Shown: positions 36,348-48,350 of the stretch, piece by piece
How the letters are laid out: every line of letters starts with the position of its first letter
Position numbering within the stretch: the stretch's first letter is position 1
Source: Dryomyza anilis
Taxonomy: Eukaryota > Arthropoda > Insecta > Diptera > Dryomyzidae
Assembly (NCBI GenBank): GCA_951804985.1
Contig: OX638130.1
Location: forward strand, 79,788,583-79,852,582
Direction: 5' to 3'
DNA length: 64,000 bases
Translations under genes and position numbers: made by a program
The notes under the pieces: generated by a model
Database searches by the model: none
What the model was told of the DNA's origin: nothing
Seen by the model: the letters and a program-made list of their open reading frames with translations, nothing else

Positions 36348-37176
36348 TACCCTACACCTATGAGGTACAGGGTATATTAAGTTTGTGCAGATATTGTAAC
36401 GCCCCTTAGGAGGCGTGTCCGGTATGGAAAAGTATATATATTCTTGATCAGCATCACTACCCGAGTCCGTTTAGCCATGTCCGTCTGTCTCTCTGACCGT
36501 CTTGCTGTCTTGCTGTCCGAATACAGACAAACTTGAGAAATACTGATCAGAATGCGATGAAATTTCGTCTGAATATATTTTAGCCAAAAGTAGGAACTGA
36601 GTTTGAAAATGAGCCAAATCCGTCAACGGACACGCCCACCTCCCATACAAGTCACTTTTATATAACTCTTTAGGAACTAATAACTCGAAAAGTATACAAG
36701 ATATAGTTTAAAAATTTAAAACATATTGTTGTAATTTACCTTAAAATATGTGGTTCAAAAATGGGCGTGAACAGCCCACAATTTTTTTTTTCATTATTTC
36801 CCGGGTTTTCATAGTGGAAAATTAAACCATTAATTATTAAAATCAAATCTATGAAATATTAGCCTTTTAAAATTTTGAATATAGGCGTGGTCCGCCCAGT
36901 TATATTTTTCTACTTTTTTTATTAGTTTTTTATACTTTTATATACATTTTTTAAATTATGGGGATATATGACGTAAATTTCGGATATGTGAATAATATTC
37001 TGAGGGTGGGGAGGTTCAGCATAATTAAAAACTTCAAAATTAAGATATGCAATTAAATATCCCACATTAATATCTCCACCAAAGGTGTACGGTATTCCAT
37101 AGTCGGGCCCGACCGACTATAAAAGTCCGCCCCATGTAGCCGAACTTACCCATGTGACCTAACTTTCCCAACTCGT
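36348..37176 (+). mobile_element. DINE-1-like Helentron, full copy H4
   Basis: Begins ATACCCTACACCTATGAGGT and ends ACCTAACTTTCCCAACTCG. The 3' part has the hairpin ATAGTCGG-GCCCGA-CCGACTAT about 70 bp before the terminus, as in Helitron-like elements. The CCGTCTGTC repeat is short. Confidence 0.87.
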
Positions 37177-37243
37177 TTATTATTAGAAAACAGAAAAATT
37201 ATCCGATATCTTAGTATGTTATTTCGATTGGCTTCCAGATTCT

Positions 37244-37600
37244 AATGAAGAACTCACACGCCTAGCCTGAAACAACTTCAACCCAAAAGTCGTAGGACTA
37301 AATTCGTAGGACCAGTTATTAAAAATATGTTTCGGACGTCTGCCGGTGTATTTTAAAACTAAAATAAAAAAAATATAGTAGGCAATATTTTTAAAATATC
37401 GTGGTTTCAATTTTTTTTTTTCGGTTTATAAAAAAATATTTAAAAAAACGGGAAAAAAAATTGTAATTGCTATATTTTAAAAACCTGCCTACCATGTTTA
37501 CAATTTAGTCTTAAAATACTCGAGGGTGAATTCTGAAACATATTCTTAAAAAACGACTTTTGGGTTGAAAGTTTTTGAGGCTATGTGTGCTCATACTCAG
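37244..37600. mobile_element. MITE with CAACCCAAAAGTCG inner ends
   Basis: Left ACACGCCTAGCCTGAAACAA, CTTCAACCCAAAAGTCG and the complement on the right, ACATAGCCTCAAAAACTTTC, AACCCAAAAGTCG. The middle contains AAATTCGTAGGACCAGT and a long A/T run. The word GACTTTTGGGTTGA also forms the outer ends of the 46167-51964 element, so the two may be related. Confidence 0.55.
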
Positions 37601-37885
37601 TATTTGAAGCAATTTTAATATTCTTACTGATTTATTTTGAATTCCATTCAAAATACTTCAGCTAATATAATAAATATATTTGAAAATTGACGATGTCTAG
37701 TGTCTAGTGTTATTTTATATATTTAAAAAAAAAAAATCAAGTGATCTAAATTAACAAATAAATTAATTTAATATTTCGCCAATAGTAAATGTCTTAATAC
37801 ATGCTTAAATTTTTTTTTTAATTGTATGAATTTAATGATATTTTTTGATTATTGGCAATACAACTGGATTTTAATATATACTTTT
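37601..37885. other. AT-rich spacer
   Basis: Nothing recognised. Confidence 0.4.
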
Positions 37886-38727
37886 TATACCCTACACATG
37901 AGATACAGGGCATATTAACTTTGTTCATATATTGTAACGCCCCTTAGGAGGCGTGTCCGGTATAGAAAAGTATATATATTCTTGATCAGCATCACCACCC
38001 GAGTCCGTTTAGCCATGTCCGTATGTCCGTCCGTCTGTCTTGGTGTCTTGCTGTCCGTATACACGATAACTTGAGAAATACTGCTTAGAATGCGATGAAA
38101 TTTCGTTTCTATACTTTTAGTTAGTTTTGTCAATGTAAATGAGTCAAATTGGTCAACGGCCACGCCCACCTCCCATACAAGTCACTTTTATATAACTCTT
38201 TACGAACCAATAACTCGAAAAGTATTCAAGATATACTTATAAAATTTAAAACCTATTGTTAGAATTCACCTTAAAATATATGATCCAAAAATGGGCGTGA
38301 TACGCACACATTTGATTTTTTTATTACTCCTCGCTTTTTCATAGTGGACATTTTATTCGCAAATTATTGAAAACAAAATTATGAAATATTAACCTTAAAT
38401 CTCTTCATATGTTTTAAAAGTGGACGTGATCCGCCCACATTAATTTTTCTACATGTTTTAACATTTTTTGATTTGTTTATTTTTTTACTTTTACATCAAT
38501 TTTTTAAATTGATGGAATATACGTCGTCAGTTATTTGATATGTAAATAATATTCTGAGTGTATGAATGTTCAGCATAATTAAGACTTTAAAGGTAGGTAT
38601 ACAATTAAATTCCCCACTCTAAAATTCACACCAAAGTGTAGGGAAATCCATAGTCGGGCCCGACCGACTATAAAAATCCGTCCCATGTGACCGAACTTAC
38701 CCATGTGACCTAACTTTCCCAACTCGT
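37886..38727 (+). mobile_element. DINE-1-like Helentron, full copy H5
   Basis: ATACCCTACACATGAGATAC at the start, the ATAGTCGG-GCCCGA-CCGACTAT hairpin and CCTAACTTTCCCAACTCG at the end. More diverged from H4 than H6 is. Confidence 0.85.
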
Positions 38728-38759
38728 TTTTAATATGATTTTAATTTTTTTGTATGTAT

Positions 38760-38857
38760 ATAAAATTTGTGAAGAGAGATCCGCATCCGCGGATCTTTTT
38801 TTTGGAGATCCGCCTCCGCATCCGCAAAAGTGATATCCGTTACATCCCTAATTATAC
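38760..38857. mobile_element. one end of a hAT-like element
   Basis: Read in complement it is TAGGGATGTAACGGATATCA followed by CTTTTGCGGATGCGGA and GGATCTC repeats. TAGGGATGTAACGGAT is a common form of hAT terminus. The other end is not seen; it may have been lost when the neighbouring LINE arrived. Confidence 0.5.
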
Positions 38858-38867
38858 TATAGAGCTA

Positions 38868-40235
38868 TTGTAAAGCAATGCTAATTTGCAAAAATATTCG
38901 ACCAAATAATTAAAAATAAATTATATGAACATATAAAAATGGCAATAAGTGATTCTCAGCATGGATTCATTCATGGAAAATCTATGTGTTTAATTTAATC
39001 CTTAAAACTAATTATATTGTTAATGCTATGGAGCAACATCATCAATTAGATGTGGTTTACACAGACTTTTCAAAAGCATTCGATAAAGTCGATCATGTTA
39101 TTCTTTTAAGAAAGCTGAAAAAGTTTGTGTTTCGAAATCGCTTCTCAAATTTTTTAAGAAAATTAGTTGTTAAAATAGTTAACGCCTATTCTGGGATTCC
39201 ACAAGGAACACATTGCGGGCCACTATTGTTTTTAATATTTATAAATGATTTACCTTAACATATAACTTTTTCGAAATATTTAATGTTCGCAGATGACATC
39301 AAACTGTTTTCAACGATTACTAATTTATCTGATGCTTTTAAACTTCAAAAAGATTTAGTGATGTTGCAAAACTGGTGCATTTCAAATAATCTATTTTTGA
39401 ATGTTGACAAATGTAATGTTGTTTCATATTCTAAATGTGCTAATCCATTTATTTATGATTATTCAATAAATATTCATAGATTGTTTCGTAAACATGAAAT
39501 TAAAGATTTAGGAGTGATATTTGACTCTAAATTAAAGTTAAATTTTCATTTTGACTATATCATTTCAAAAGCATATTCCATACTTGGCTTCATTAAAAGA
39601 AACACAGTTCACTTTAAAGATCCGTTGACTCTTAAAGTATTATATGTGTCACTTGTTCGTAGTATATTAGACTACTGTTCAATAATATGGAATCCGTATT
39701 TTAATGAACATTCCAATCGTATTGAAAGAGTTCAAAAACTATTTACAAAATACGCTCTTTACAAAATGCATTGGCCAGATGGTCTTCCGTCTTATGATGC
39801 CAGACGTAAATTGCTGGGCTTGCAATCTTTAAAAGATCGAAGGACATATTTTCTCTAATGTTTGTATATAAAATGTTGTCAGGCAAATTGGTTTGTACAG
39901 AAATCTCAAATCTTTTTAATATTTATGTTCCGTCCATAACTTTTTAGGAAAAATCATTTGTTTTCTGAAAATTTTCTTAGAACAAACTACGCATTTAATG
40001 AACCAATAGCAAGATGCATAAGATTATGTAATAACTTCTCACCAATTTTAAATTTTAATGTAAATGAACATAAGTTTAAACTTAATTTATTTATATTGTT
40101 TAATTAATTTGAATATATATTAAATTGTTAAATTGCTAATTTTCATATTAATCATAATTCATGTTAATTTAATGTTAAAATAATAATGTAATCTGTAAGG
40201 GACTTTAGCCCAGTAAATGTAATGAAATAAATAAA
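38868..40235 (+). mobile_element. 5'-truncated LINE (jockey/CR1-like), reverse transcriptase broken
   Basis: The reverse transcriptase begins near motif 2a (SDSQHGFIHGKS), then after a one-base shift LDVVYTDFSKAFDKVDH, SGIPQGTHCGPLLFLIFIN, a stop at 39256-39258 in the same frame, and the catalytic FADDIKLF at about 39283. After this come LQNWCISNNLFLNVDKC, KDLGVIFDSKLKLNFHFD, YCSIIWNPYFNEH and the tail to 39858, another shift near 39856, and about 70 further codons ending near 40107. The 3' end is GCCCAGTAAATGTAATG with AAAT units (40198-40238). The YADD-equivalent aspartates are kept, but stops and shifts make it inactive. Clade by pattern: jockey or CR1. Confidence 0.85.
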
Positions 40236-40319
40236 TAAATTATTACCTATACATTAAAAGAGGGATAGGTTATGTGTGACTCACATAGACCAACGCGGTC
40301 CATAGTGATACCACTTCTC

Positions 40320-41215
40320 CTTAGAGATAATCTGAAGACCGTCCTACGTGATATTGGTCCATCACGAATGATCCGGTCGTTGATGTGAATTTTTTAATTT
40401 GGAGAGTTCCAATTGTGAGTATGGTATGGTGTCGAAAAGTTTTCATTCTACACCTGGCTAGTGCTGGACAAAAGCAGAGAGATGTTCCAACGTTTGTTTT
40501 TTGTCGGAATCGTTGCAATTTCTGCACCAGTTATTCGTTAGCAGCCCCATCTGAAACTCATGGTCCGATTAAAGCCCCGAGATATTAAGTAGTATGGCTC
40601 CTTTTTGTTGTAATGAGGTCAACATATTTTTGCGATTTTACTGTTGTTTGATTGTTCCCATCTTTCTTCCGCGACGGACATTATGTACGTATCCTGTTGT
40701 ACGTAAAAGAATTGTAAAGGAGCTGGTATGACATGTAAGTCCTGTTCGAGCAATACTCCGTTTTTTGCGTGTTGGTCTGCTTTTTCGTTTCCCTCTTTGT
40801 TGTAGTGGCCGGGAACCCAAATTAGACGGGCTGTTTTTATGCTAGCCATGGCAGCTTTTGTAGTGAGGTATAACAATTTTCCACAGTTTTAGATTAGATT
40901 ACGTCATTTTCTAGCAATGTAATCTGTGATGATATTCGAAATATTGCCTACGTTACTGTGTCTAAAATTGTGACATTGGAAGCCCATTTCGTTGAGGATT
41001 TTCCTGTGATCAAAATTACTACATAGTCGGCATAAGCTACCGCCTGTATGCCTTGACTGTGAAGTGTGTGTAGGATGTTGTTTACTACGAGAATCCAAAG
41101 CAGGGGTGACAACACCCCACCTTGAGGGGTTCTCCATGTTGCAAACTTTTTTAAGCCCACTGTTAAGAGCTATTATTGATATAACCCCTGTGAACCGACC
41201 GTAAGGATTTATTGT
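40320..41215 (-). mobile_element. LINE fragment with reverse transcriptase and RNase H (I/LOA-like)
   Basis: On the minus strand the reading goes TPQGGVLSPLLWILVVN then AYADYVVIL (YADD changed to YADY) from about 41130 to 40950. An internal deletion follows, and then RNase H reads ARLIWVPGHYNKEGNEKADQ at about 40840-40760. A Cys-rich C-terminus follows in two frames near 40430-40560 (WCRNC.. and FCPALARCRMKTF). A ribonuclease H domain after the reverse transcriptase is typical of I, LOA and some R1-group elements. Frameshifts and the loss of most of the thumb region show it is dead. Confidence 0.8.
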
Positions 41216-42064
41216 TTCAATTTGCGTATTCTTGAAAGTTCAATGGTTGTTCTTTTCATCGCAACGCCTTTCTAACGAAATTCGAAATTAAATCTGTAAT
41301 TAAAGTGATAAAATACACCTCAACTCCATGTTTTTTGTGTGTTTAAAGTGCTTATGATTTAGAAATGAGAAAAAAAGAAATGTAGCGATGCAGACATAAA
41401 AGAAAAAAGGCAAAGAGTGCATGGTTCTTTAGCATTTTAAACACTTACTTTATTATCATTTTAAAAATAAATGTTCACTTAAAGAACTCTTAAACCCCCA
41501 CATGCCCCTTGTGCTAAGTGCCTATGTGCTAGGTGCCTATGTGATTTTCTCTGCGGGTAAATAACAATGTTTGTACCGAGTTTTTCGTTTTCATATTTAA
41601 GTAAATGATTAAATTATATTATATAAATATTTTTTCTTATTTATTTTATTATTTATATATTTATTATAATTTTATTTTTTTTTATTTTAATAATTTAATT
41701 TAAATTAATTTTTTTCTTTTATATAATCATTATTTTCTGTGTCTATTTTTGTCGTTCAGACCAATCAATATCCCAATTCTAGAAACAGTAGAAGCTGGGG
41801 ATTATATTACGAGCATTCGTTTGAATGTAACAGTTACATATGTTAATAATAATACAGTTTGAAAGTTGGCTCACATAATCTAACATTTTGATATTTTTGA
41901 TCCCAGAAGTATACAACATTCTAAGTGATTTTTTTTAAGTTTATCGTTTTTCACAAAAAGAATTTTACGTTAAATAGAAATGTTATATGGATTTGTCGCA
42001 AAAGTATTTTGGCGCACATTGATGGCAACTTTCGTTCAGAATAAAAAATATTTTTATGAGTGTA
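41216..42064. other. AT-rich tract, nothing coding
   Basis: Near 41500-41550 GTGCCTATGTG and GTGCTA(A/G)GTGCC words are repeated. No further structure recognised. Confidence 0.4.
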
Positions 42065-42193
42065 GCGTCGATAGCTTGATTGGTTAGTACGTTGGACTAC
42101 GAGCCGAAAGGTCCCGGGTTCGATACCAGCGACTGTTCTCGACGCCACCTATCGGCAGTCAATGGCAAACCTATGAGAGTAAATCATTGCCTA
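42065..42193 (+). mobile_element. SINE, type B, truncated copy S5
   Basis: GCGTCGATAGCTTGATTGGT, TAGTACGTTGGACTACGAGC and GGTCCCGGGTTCGATACC give clear A and B boxes. It stops after GCAAACCTATGAGAGTAAA, where MITE copy B begins. Confidence 0.8.
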
Positions 42194-42466
42194 AACTGAG
42201 AGAAAAAAGTAATAAAATTAAATAAAAAAGTAATAGATTTAAATACTTTTCGACACGTTTTTTTACCCGTAGTCTATTGAGTTTAAATTAAATACTTTTT
42301 ATTTAAACATGATGCAAATACTTTTTATTTAAAATTATTACGTATGTAATAAGATTTGAAGTTAATACTTTTTGTTAAGGTTATAACATTTTAATTTAAT
42401 TGTCAATTGTTATTTTAAAAACTAATTGTTTCTTATAAAGAAGATTAGGAACAGATAAAATTACAC
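42194..42466. mobile_element. CACTGAG-type MITE, truncated copy B
   Basis: AACTGAGAGAAAAAAGTAAT is a variant of the family end. TTTCGACACGTTTTTTTACC and TTATTACGTATGTAATAAG follow. It ends near AGATAAAATTACACTGTTCG, short of its second end. Confidence 0.7.
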
Positions 42467-43423
42467 TGTTCGGCAGAAAATTCTCCCTCTTTTCATTCAT
42501 ATCATTTCTATATAATTTGAATGTGCTGATTCGAACTGCGTTTTTATTTTTTCTCTATAACGTTTTTGAGAAAAATGCATTTATGTTTTTTTTTGCATTT
42601 TTCACTGCATTTTACAAACAATCTTTTTTATGAAAAAATTAGACAGAAACTGATTTAAAATTAGTACGGTAATTGCCCAGTTATAAATCAAAGAATGTTA
42701 TGGCAATAAGTAAACTTGAATATCGTAAGGACAATTTATGTAATTATCGGAATCATATTTAGTTGAATAAAAATGTTATATTTTAAATCATTGCTTATAC
42801 TAGAGAGAATACCAATTTCGAAAATGGTATTGTTTTTTCTGTGTCCTTTCTACTTTTAGAGTTCATATTTCTATAGAATGTTTATTCTGGAGATATTGCA
42901 ACAAAATATATTTAAAATTTAATTAAAATTGTTTATTTTATGATATACGTTATTGTTCACAGCATACTGTAACATTTGAAAGCAAAGTAGCAACAAAAAT
43001 TATTTTTCCGCAAACGATATGTAAATGTTTTTTTTCTATTTGCGTGTATGTATGTTATTTCTTAATTAGTATAGAAAAGAATAATCTCTATTTCTAAAAA
43101 TAGTATTAAATACTAAAAAATGTGCTCTTTGCTACAATTATCACTCAGATTATTTATCCGCTCAGATTATTTATTCTCTAAATAAATTTAAAGAATCAAA
43201 AATGATTGCAGTTAACACTTTTCAAACAATTTAATCTCTAATACAAAATACATTTGTGTTAAATTCGCAGTTTTAGCAATAACCAAAAAACAAATAATGA
43301 TTAATCTTGAATTAATTTTAAAGACGAATTAAAGTCAGATTTTCATAAAAAGATAATATAATCTTTTAATACAAAATCTATAATATAAGCTTTTAATTAA
43401 AAAATATTCAAAATTAAATTTCT
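42467..43423. other. AT-rich tract, nothing recognised
   Basis: No coding frame and no matched repeat. TGTTCGGCAGAAAATTCTCC at its left edge may be a further element end. Confidence 0.4.
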
Positions 43424-43425
43424 TA

Positions 43426-44075
43426 CACTAAGAAAAAAGTGACGTAATAAAATTATATAAAATCTATTTAAATACTTTTGTAATAAAAAAAAGTAATACT
43501 CTATTCAAAAATATATTACTTGCGTATTTAAATTCAAAATAAATAAAAAGTATTTAATGTTATTACGTACGCAATTAAATTAATTATTTCAAAAAAAATA
43601 TATTTTAGAAATATTTTCAACATTATTAAAGTTTGTTTTTTGAAAGTAATCACGATAAAATTATGTAATACGTGGTAATGTGTGCAACCTATAGAACCAC
43701 CGTGAGTGATAAAAATTTCGAAAAAAGTAAAAAAATAATAATTTTATCTTTTCCTAAACTTCTTTACATGAAATGGTTTTAAAATATTAATTGACTTGTT
43801 TATGATATTGTGATTAAATTAAAATTTTATTATCTTAATAAAAAGTAATAAATAGTATTTATATCAAATTTTATTACCTACGTAATAAATTTAAATAAAA
43901 AGTAATTAGTTCAAATTTTATTACGTACGTAATAAATTTAAATAAATAGTATTTACTTCAATTTTAAATAAAAAGTATTTAATTTAAATAAAAAAGACAA
44001 CGGGTGAAAAACGTGTCGAAAAGTATTTAAATTTATTACTTTTTTATTTAATTTTATTACTTTTTTCCCTCAGTG
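43426..44075. mobile_element. CACTGAG-type MITE, longest copy C (650 bp)
   Basis: CACTAAGAAAAAAGTGACGT at the left and the complement of CACTGAGGGAAAAAAGTAAT at the right, with TA on both sides (43424-43425 and 44076-44077). It includes ACCACCGTGAGTGATAAAAA, TTTATGATATTGTGATTAAA and repeats of ATTACGTACGTAATAAATTT. Copy A lacks part of the middle. Confidence 0.82.
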
Positions 44076-44403
44076 TAGATAAATCCCAATAAACACTTAC
44101 TCTTGAATTAAATTGGTTTGCAAGTTTAAATCAAGTATTTTTCTCAATATATTGTGTTGAGAATAGCGTGGAGAAACGTTATTAAAAAGTTGCAAAATAT
44201 AGCATTCACCATTAAAACGTCTTTTTACTATCCGTCCTATTTATCATATTATATTCCAATGTACAACTAACTTGAAATCTACAAGCAATTGAAAGTTCAA
44301 TTAACTTTTTTATTCAATTTAAAATATTTCAAACTAAGCTATATACTTGTTAGTGGCTTGAATTTTACCATATATTTATAGTTGATTTTCACACTTATAC
44401 CTA

Positions 44404-44757
44404 CACTGAGGGAAAAAAGTAATAAAATTGAATAAAAAAGTAATAAATTTAAATACTTTTCGACACCTTTTTCACCCGTTGTGTTTTTTATTTAAATTAA
44501 ATACTTTTTATTTAAATTTATTACGTACGTAATAAAATTTGATATAAATACTTTTTATTTAAATTTATTACGTAGGTAATAAAATTTGATATAAATACTT
44601 TTTATTAAGATAATAAAATTTTAATTTAATCACAAGATCATAAACATGTCAATTAATATTTTAAAACTATTTATTTCATGTAAAGAAGGTTAGGAAAAGA
44701 TAAAATTATTATTTTTTCACTTTTTCGAAATTTTTATCACTCACGGTGGTTATATGG
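44404..44757. mobile_element. CACTGAG-type MITE, half copy D, inverted
   Basis: CACTGAGGGAAAAAAGTAAT through TTTCGACACCTTTTTCACCC and two TTACGTA(C/G)GTAATAAA palindromes to TTATCACTCACGGTGGTTAT. It is the complement of 43695-44075 of copy C and ends there. With copy C it forms an inverted pair 330 bp apart. Confidence 0.75.
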
Positions 44758-45335
44758 GTTGGACAAATATAAAAGGGAATATAATAGTGAAATGGAACAT
44801 GCATTTGAAATCGCTGAAGTATCAAATATTGATCATCATTTAAGCTGATTTCGGTGTCTCCTTGGTTCGATTATCATAAATCAATAAAAGACACATGATG
44901 TAGTGGGTCTCCGAACACCGTATATAGAATTTCGTTTATAATATATAATAATTAAGATGCATCCATTGTAGAATTTCCTAGTTAATAATGTAAAACTAAT
45001 ATGACGGGTGCAATTGCGGTTATTTGTAACATTCAAACTATATAAACAAGTTTATTACACAAACTTTGATAAACATATTTTTTCAGTTTGAAGTATAAAA
45101 GCAACGAATATAAAAAGACAAATGAAAATAAAGCATACATTTTGAAGTAAAATGTCAAGTCAATTTCAAGCTCATTACAAGTGTAGAAAGTATTGTTTAG
45201 AAATAATAATTGTACAAGTCGTTCTCAAGTTTGTAAAAAGTGTACAATATCGATATGTTAGTGAGCTTATTGAACACATAATTTTAGCCCAATTTCTGTT
45301 TATTATGAAGCAAGCTATCAAGTTGATTTCATAAT
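44758..45335. other. AT-rich tract, nothing recognised
   Basis: No coding signal; 60-codon frames on both strands overlap each other and look like chance. Confidence 0.4.
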
Positions 45336-45600
45336 GTTTGATATGCACATTAGACTGATCCAAATTTATATGAAAAATCTAGAACTATTCTTTCGCTCCG
45401 CGTCCATTTTCTGAAACTAGACCCTCTAAAACTAAGAAGAAGCTTTTAAAACCCAATAAAAAATGATCCTGTGATATTGCGCAAAGAGCTTAAAGGACAT
45501 TTTTGAACTTTTAACGACTATTTTGTATTATTGCACACAAACTTATCTTTAAAATCATGTATAATACTTATCTTTATAGAAACCGTCTTATTAGTAAATA
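45336..45600. repeat. extra arm of the long-TIR family at 46167-51964
   Basis: GCACATTAGACTGAT, TTCGCTCCGCGTCC, AGACCCTCTAAAACTAAG, ATCCTGTGATATTGCGCAAA and GAGCTTAAAGGACATTTTTG are the complement of 47265-47430. ATTATTGCACACAAACTTAT onward matches 51838-51915. So this is part of another copy, in the same orientation as the right arm. Confidence 0.7.
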
Positions 45601-46166
45601 GTAAAATATTGGTTGAAATCAAAAATAAAATTATACAAAGGATGATTTTCTGGATACAAAAATATCCACTAGAGGAGTTAGATTTTTATTCAAGCATTTA
45701 CAAAATAATGTTTACTGTTAGAAAATGCGGTTCAATAAAAAATGATAAATTTCAACTTCATTATTTATGGTTTACTAAGATTTTAAAATATGTTATACTC
45801 AATTATCTTAAAAATTTGAATTTGAAGTGTAATATCTCTTCCACTATTAATGTTAGCTGATTGGTTATTTTTTTGTTTGGTAAATATTTTTATACACGTT
45901 AAAGGACACAATAGGCGCACAATAAGTTAACTATGAACCATAATGGTGGACAAATTATATGAAACTTTGATAAGTTCTTTTAGTGGAAAAACTAGTTTAA
46001 GCACAAAAATGTATATTAATTACACTTATTATAAAAATTTCGAAAAACCGCAAAAAAGTAATTAAAACGTAATATTTAAAAAAATCTGCTAACGATTTTT
46101 TATTTTTTTTTATCTTAAAAAAACTCCGGAGGGACGTCAAATACATTTTTTTTTTAATTTGGGGTG
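45601..46166. other. tract without recognised gene
   Basis: A 109-codon plus-strand frame (45531-45860) overlaps the repeat at its start and has no motif I recognise. It could be chance in AT-rich DNA. Confidence 0.35.
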
Positions 46167-46477
46167 GGCATCGACTTTTGGGTTGAGAGTGTTTTAGGCA
46201 AGGTGTGAATAATTTTACTATCTAGTAATAATACGATATCCGAAAAGATAAGTGTGTTATATAATTTTAAAGATAATTGTATGTGCAATAATACAAAAAT
46301 GTTATTCCAAACTCGTTAGAATAATATTAGAAAAATTTTGACAGTTAAAATTACTATATTAAAAAAAAGTCTACATTTTACGTGTTTGGCAAGCCATGAA
46401 ATTGTAACGGTTAACTACAAATTTATAATTAAAAAAAAACATAATTTCAGTAAGAGATTTTAAATTAAACAAAAAAA

Positions 46478-47026
46478 CCAGTTGGGAAGGTTTGATCACA
46501 TGGGAAATTTTAAATTTGGTGTTATTATGATAGTTAGGATTATCAAAATTATAGTCGGTCTAAGCCGACTATAAATACCCTACACATATGTGTGGTTACC
46601 ATTCAAAGTGGTATATAGGTCACCAGGGTATACAAATTCGGAAAATAACTACAAACTTTCAATCGCTGAAGAATTTCCATTTATTTGATACCCATATTTA
46701 CAAATGGGTAGGTGTACCGAATTTCGTTTTTTTTTTTGGGAACCACAAGTCGTTTCGCGGGAAAACATTATTTCCATGTATTTGAGCATGAAGTCAATAT
46801 ATATTTGACCAAAAAAGTTTACCTAAGCACGTATACAGTAAAACTGAACTGTAGATGTATATTTTAAATGAGTTATTTGAATATAAATGGTCAGATCACA
46901 GGTCACAATAAACCGATATGCCTAATTTACGCACATACAGCGTAGGTATATAAGTAATCTAAATTATAGTTTAATTTATCTAACTCTTCAATTGTTTAAG
47001 TAGTAGTGATTTCAACAGATAGACGG

Positions 47027-47057
<31 letters not shown>

Positions 47058-47200
47058 GACATACGGACATAGCAACTCAGGAGGTCATGCTGATCAAGAA
47101 TATATATACTATTCCATACCGGAAATGCTTCCTTCTGGGTGTTACAAACGGCGTACCAAATTTAATATACCCTTTCACTCTTAGTGTAGGGTATAATACA
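46478..47200 (-). mobile_element. Helentron, second lineage, copy in left arm
   Basis: In complement the 5' end is ATACCCTACACTAAGAGTGA with AGGGTATATTAAATTTGGTA. It is followed by AGAAGGAAGCATTTCCGG, CCGTCTGTCTGTCTGTCC and a body shared with 55064-55632. The 3' end has the hairpin TATAGTCGG..CCGACTATA (46552-46574) and finishes CATGTGATCAAACCTTCCC, AACTGG. It differs from H1-H6 throughout the body, so it is a separate lineage. Confidence 0.78.
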
Positions 47201-47493
47201 ATCTAGTGATATCTTCTTATACTTAGAGTAATAATAGTTTAATTGAAAATAGTCGTTTAATGTTCAAAAATGTCCTTTAAGCTCTTTGCGCAATATCACA
47301 GGATCATTTTTTTTTTTGGGTTTTAAAAAGCTTCTTCTCAGTTTTAGAGGGTCTAATTTCAGAAAGTGGACGCGGAGCGAATCATTTTAAGATTTTTTGT
47401 TTTTGAATCAGTCTAATGCACATATATTTCCAATTGGACTGACTTGATTTCAACACTTGTTTTTATACTTTTTAACATATTTACTAATTTGTA

Positions 47494-47848
47494 GCCGCGG
47501 TAACTCAGTGGTTAGTGCGTTGGACTGCGAGCCGAAAGTTCCGCGGTTCAAGCCTGGACTCAGTGGTTAGTGCGTTGGACTGCGAGCCGAAAGGTCCCCG
47601 GTCCAAGCCTGGACTGGGGCTAACAACATCTTTTCATAGAAACATTTTTCTATACCGCGCTACCTCTCGTCAGTAAATGGCGAGAGTAAAATCATTGCCT
47701 ATGAAAATCTCTCACCCGCCGTTCGGATTCGGCAATAAACTGTAGGTCCCACCACTTTGAGTACAAATATAACATGCACAGCTCCAAATGGTGAGAGAGC
47801 TCGGCCGAAGTTCTATACAGGACTGTAGCGCCAAACTATTATTATTTA
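47494..47848 (+). mobile_element. SINE, type A, copy S6 with doubled head
   Basis: The head GCCGCGGTAACTCAGTGGTT is followed by a B box and then, after AAGCCTGGA, by a second CTCAGTGGTTAGTGCGTTGG and another B-box region. About 50-60 bp of the tRNA-related part is therefore present twice. The body and CCAAACTATTATTATTTATA tail are complete. Confidence 0.88.
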
Positions 47849-48285
47849 TAATTTATTTACTTAAGTTTATATAAACTATTTATGTAGTTATACTCAAGTC
47901 TTTATAATGCGTTATTTCGACTTTATTATTATAGCATAGGGCATAGTCGACAAATATTATTGAAAACAAGGAAAATTAAAAAATATTCTCCAAGGCTTGA
48001 CGAAATGTTTATTGGGGTTACAGTAATTAACAATTTTCCCAACGAACAAAATGTCAAAAAGCCTATTTTAATTTTAAAATCGACTCTAAATTGTTTATGA
48101 TTTAAATTTATTTTAAAATTTGTAATGATATTTCATTATCCATTTGATAACAAAAATTCAGCATTGTAGAAATTTTGCGAATGTCATGATTGAGAACACA
48201 TCTTTTTTTTACCTTGTCATAATCCAACATTTATCAACACAGGGGCGGACCAGCCGTCGTTCTTAGGGGGGACGATTTTGAAATA

Positions 48286-48286
48286 T

Positions 48287-48349
<63 letters not shown>
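48286..48349. repeat. (AT)n microsatellite
   Basis: About 32 uninterrupted AT units between two inverted-repeat segments. The right arm has only about six units at the matching place. Confidence 0.95.
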
Positions 48350-48350
48350 G

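Noticed and set aside
45531..45860. 109-codon plus-strand ORF
   Set aside because: Begins inside a repeat arm and shows no motif; length is within chance for this base composition.
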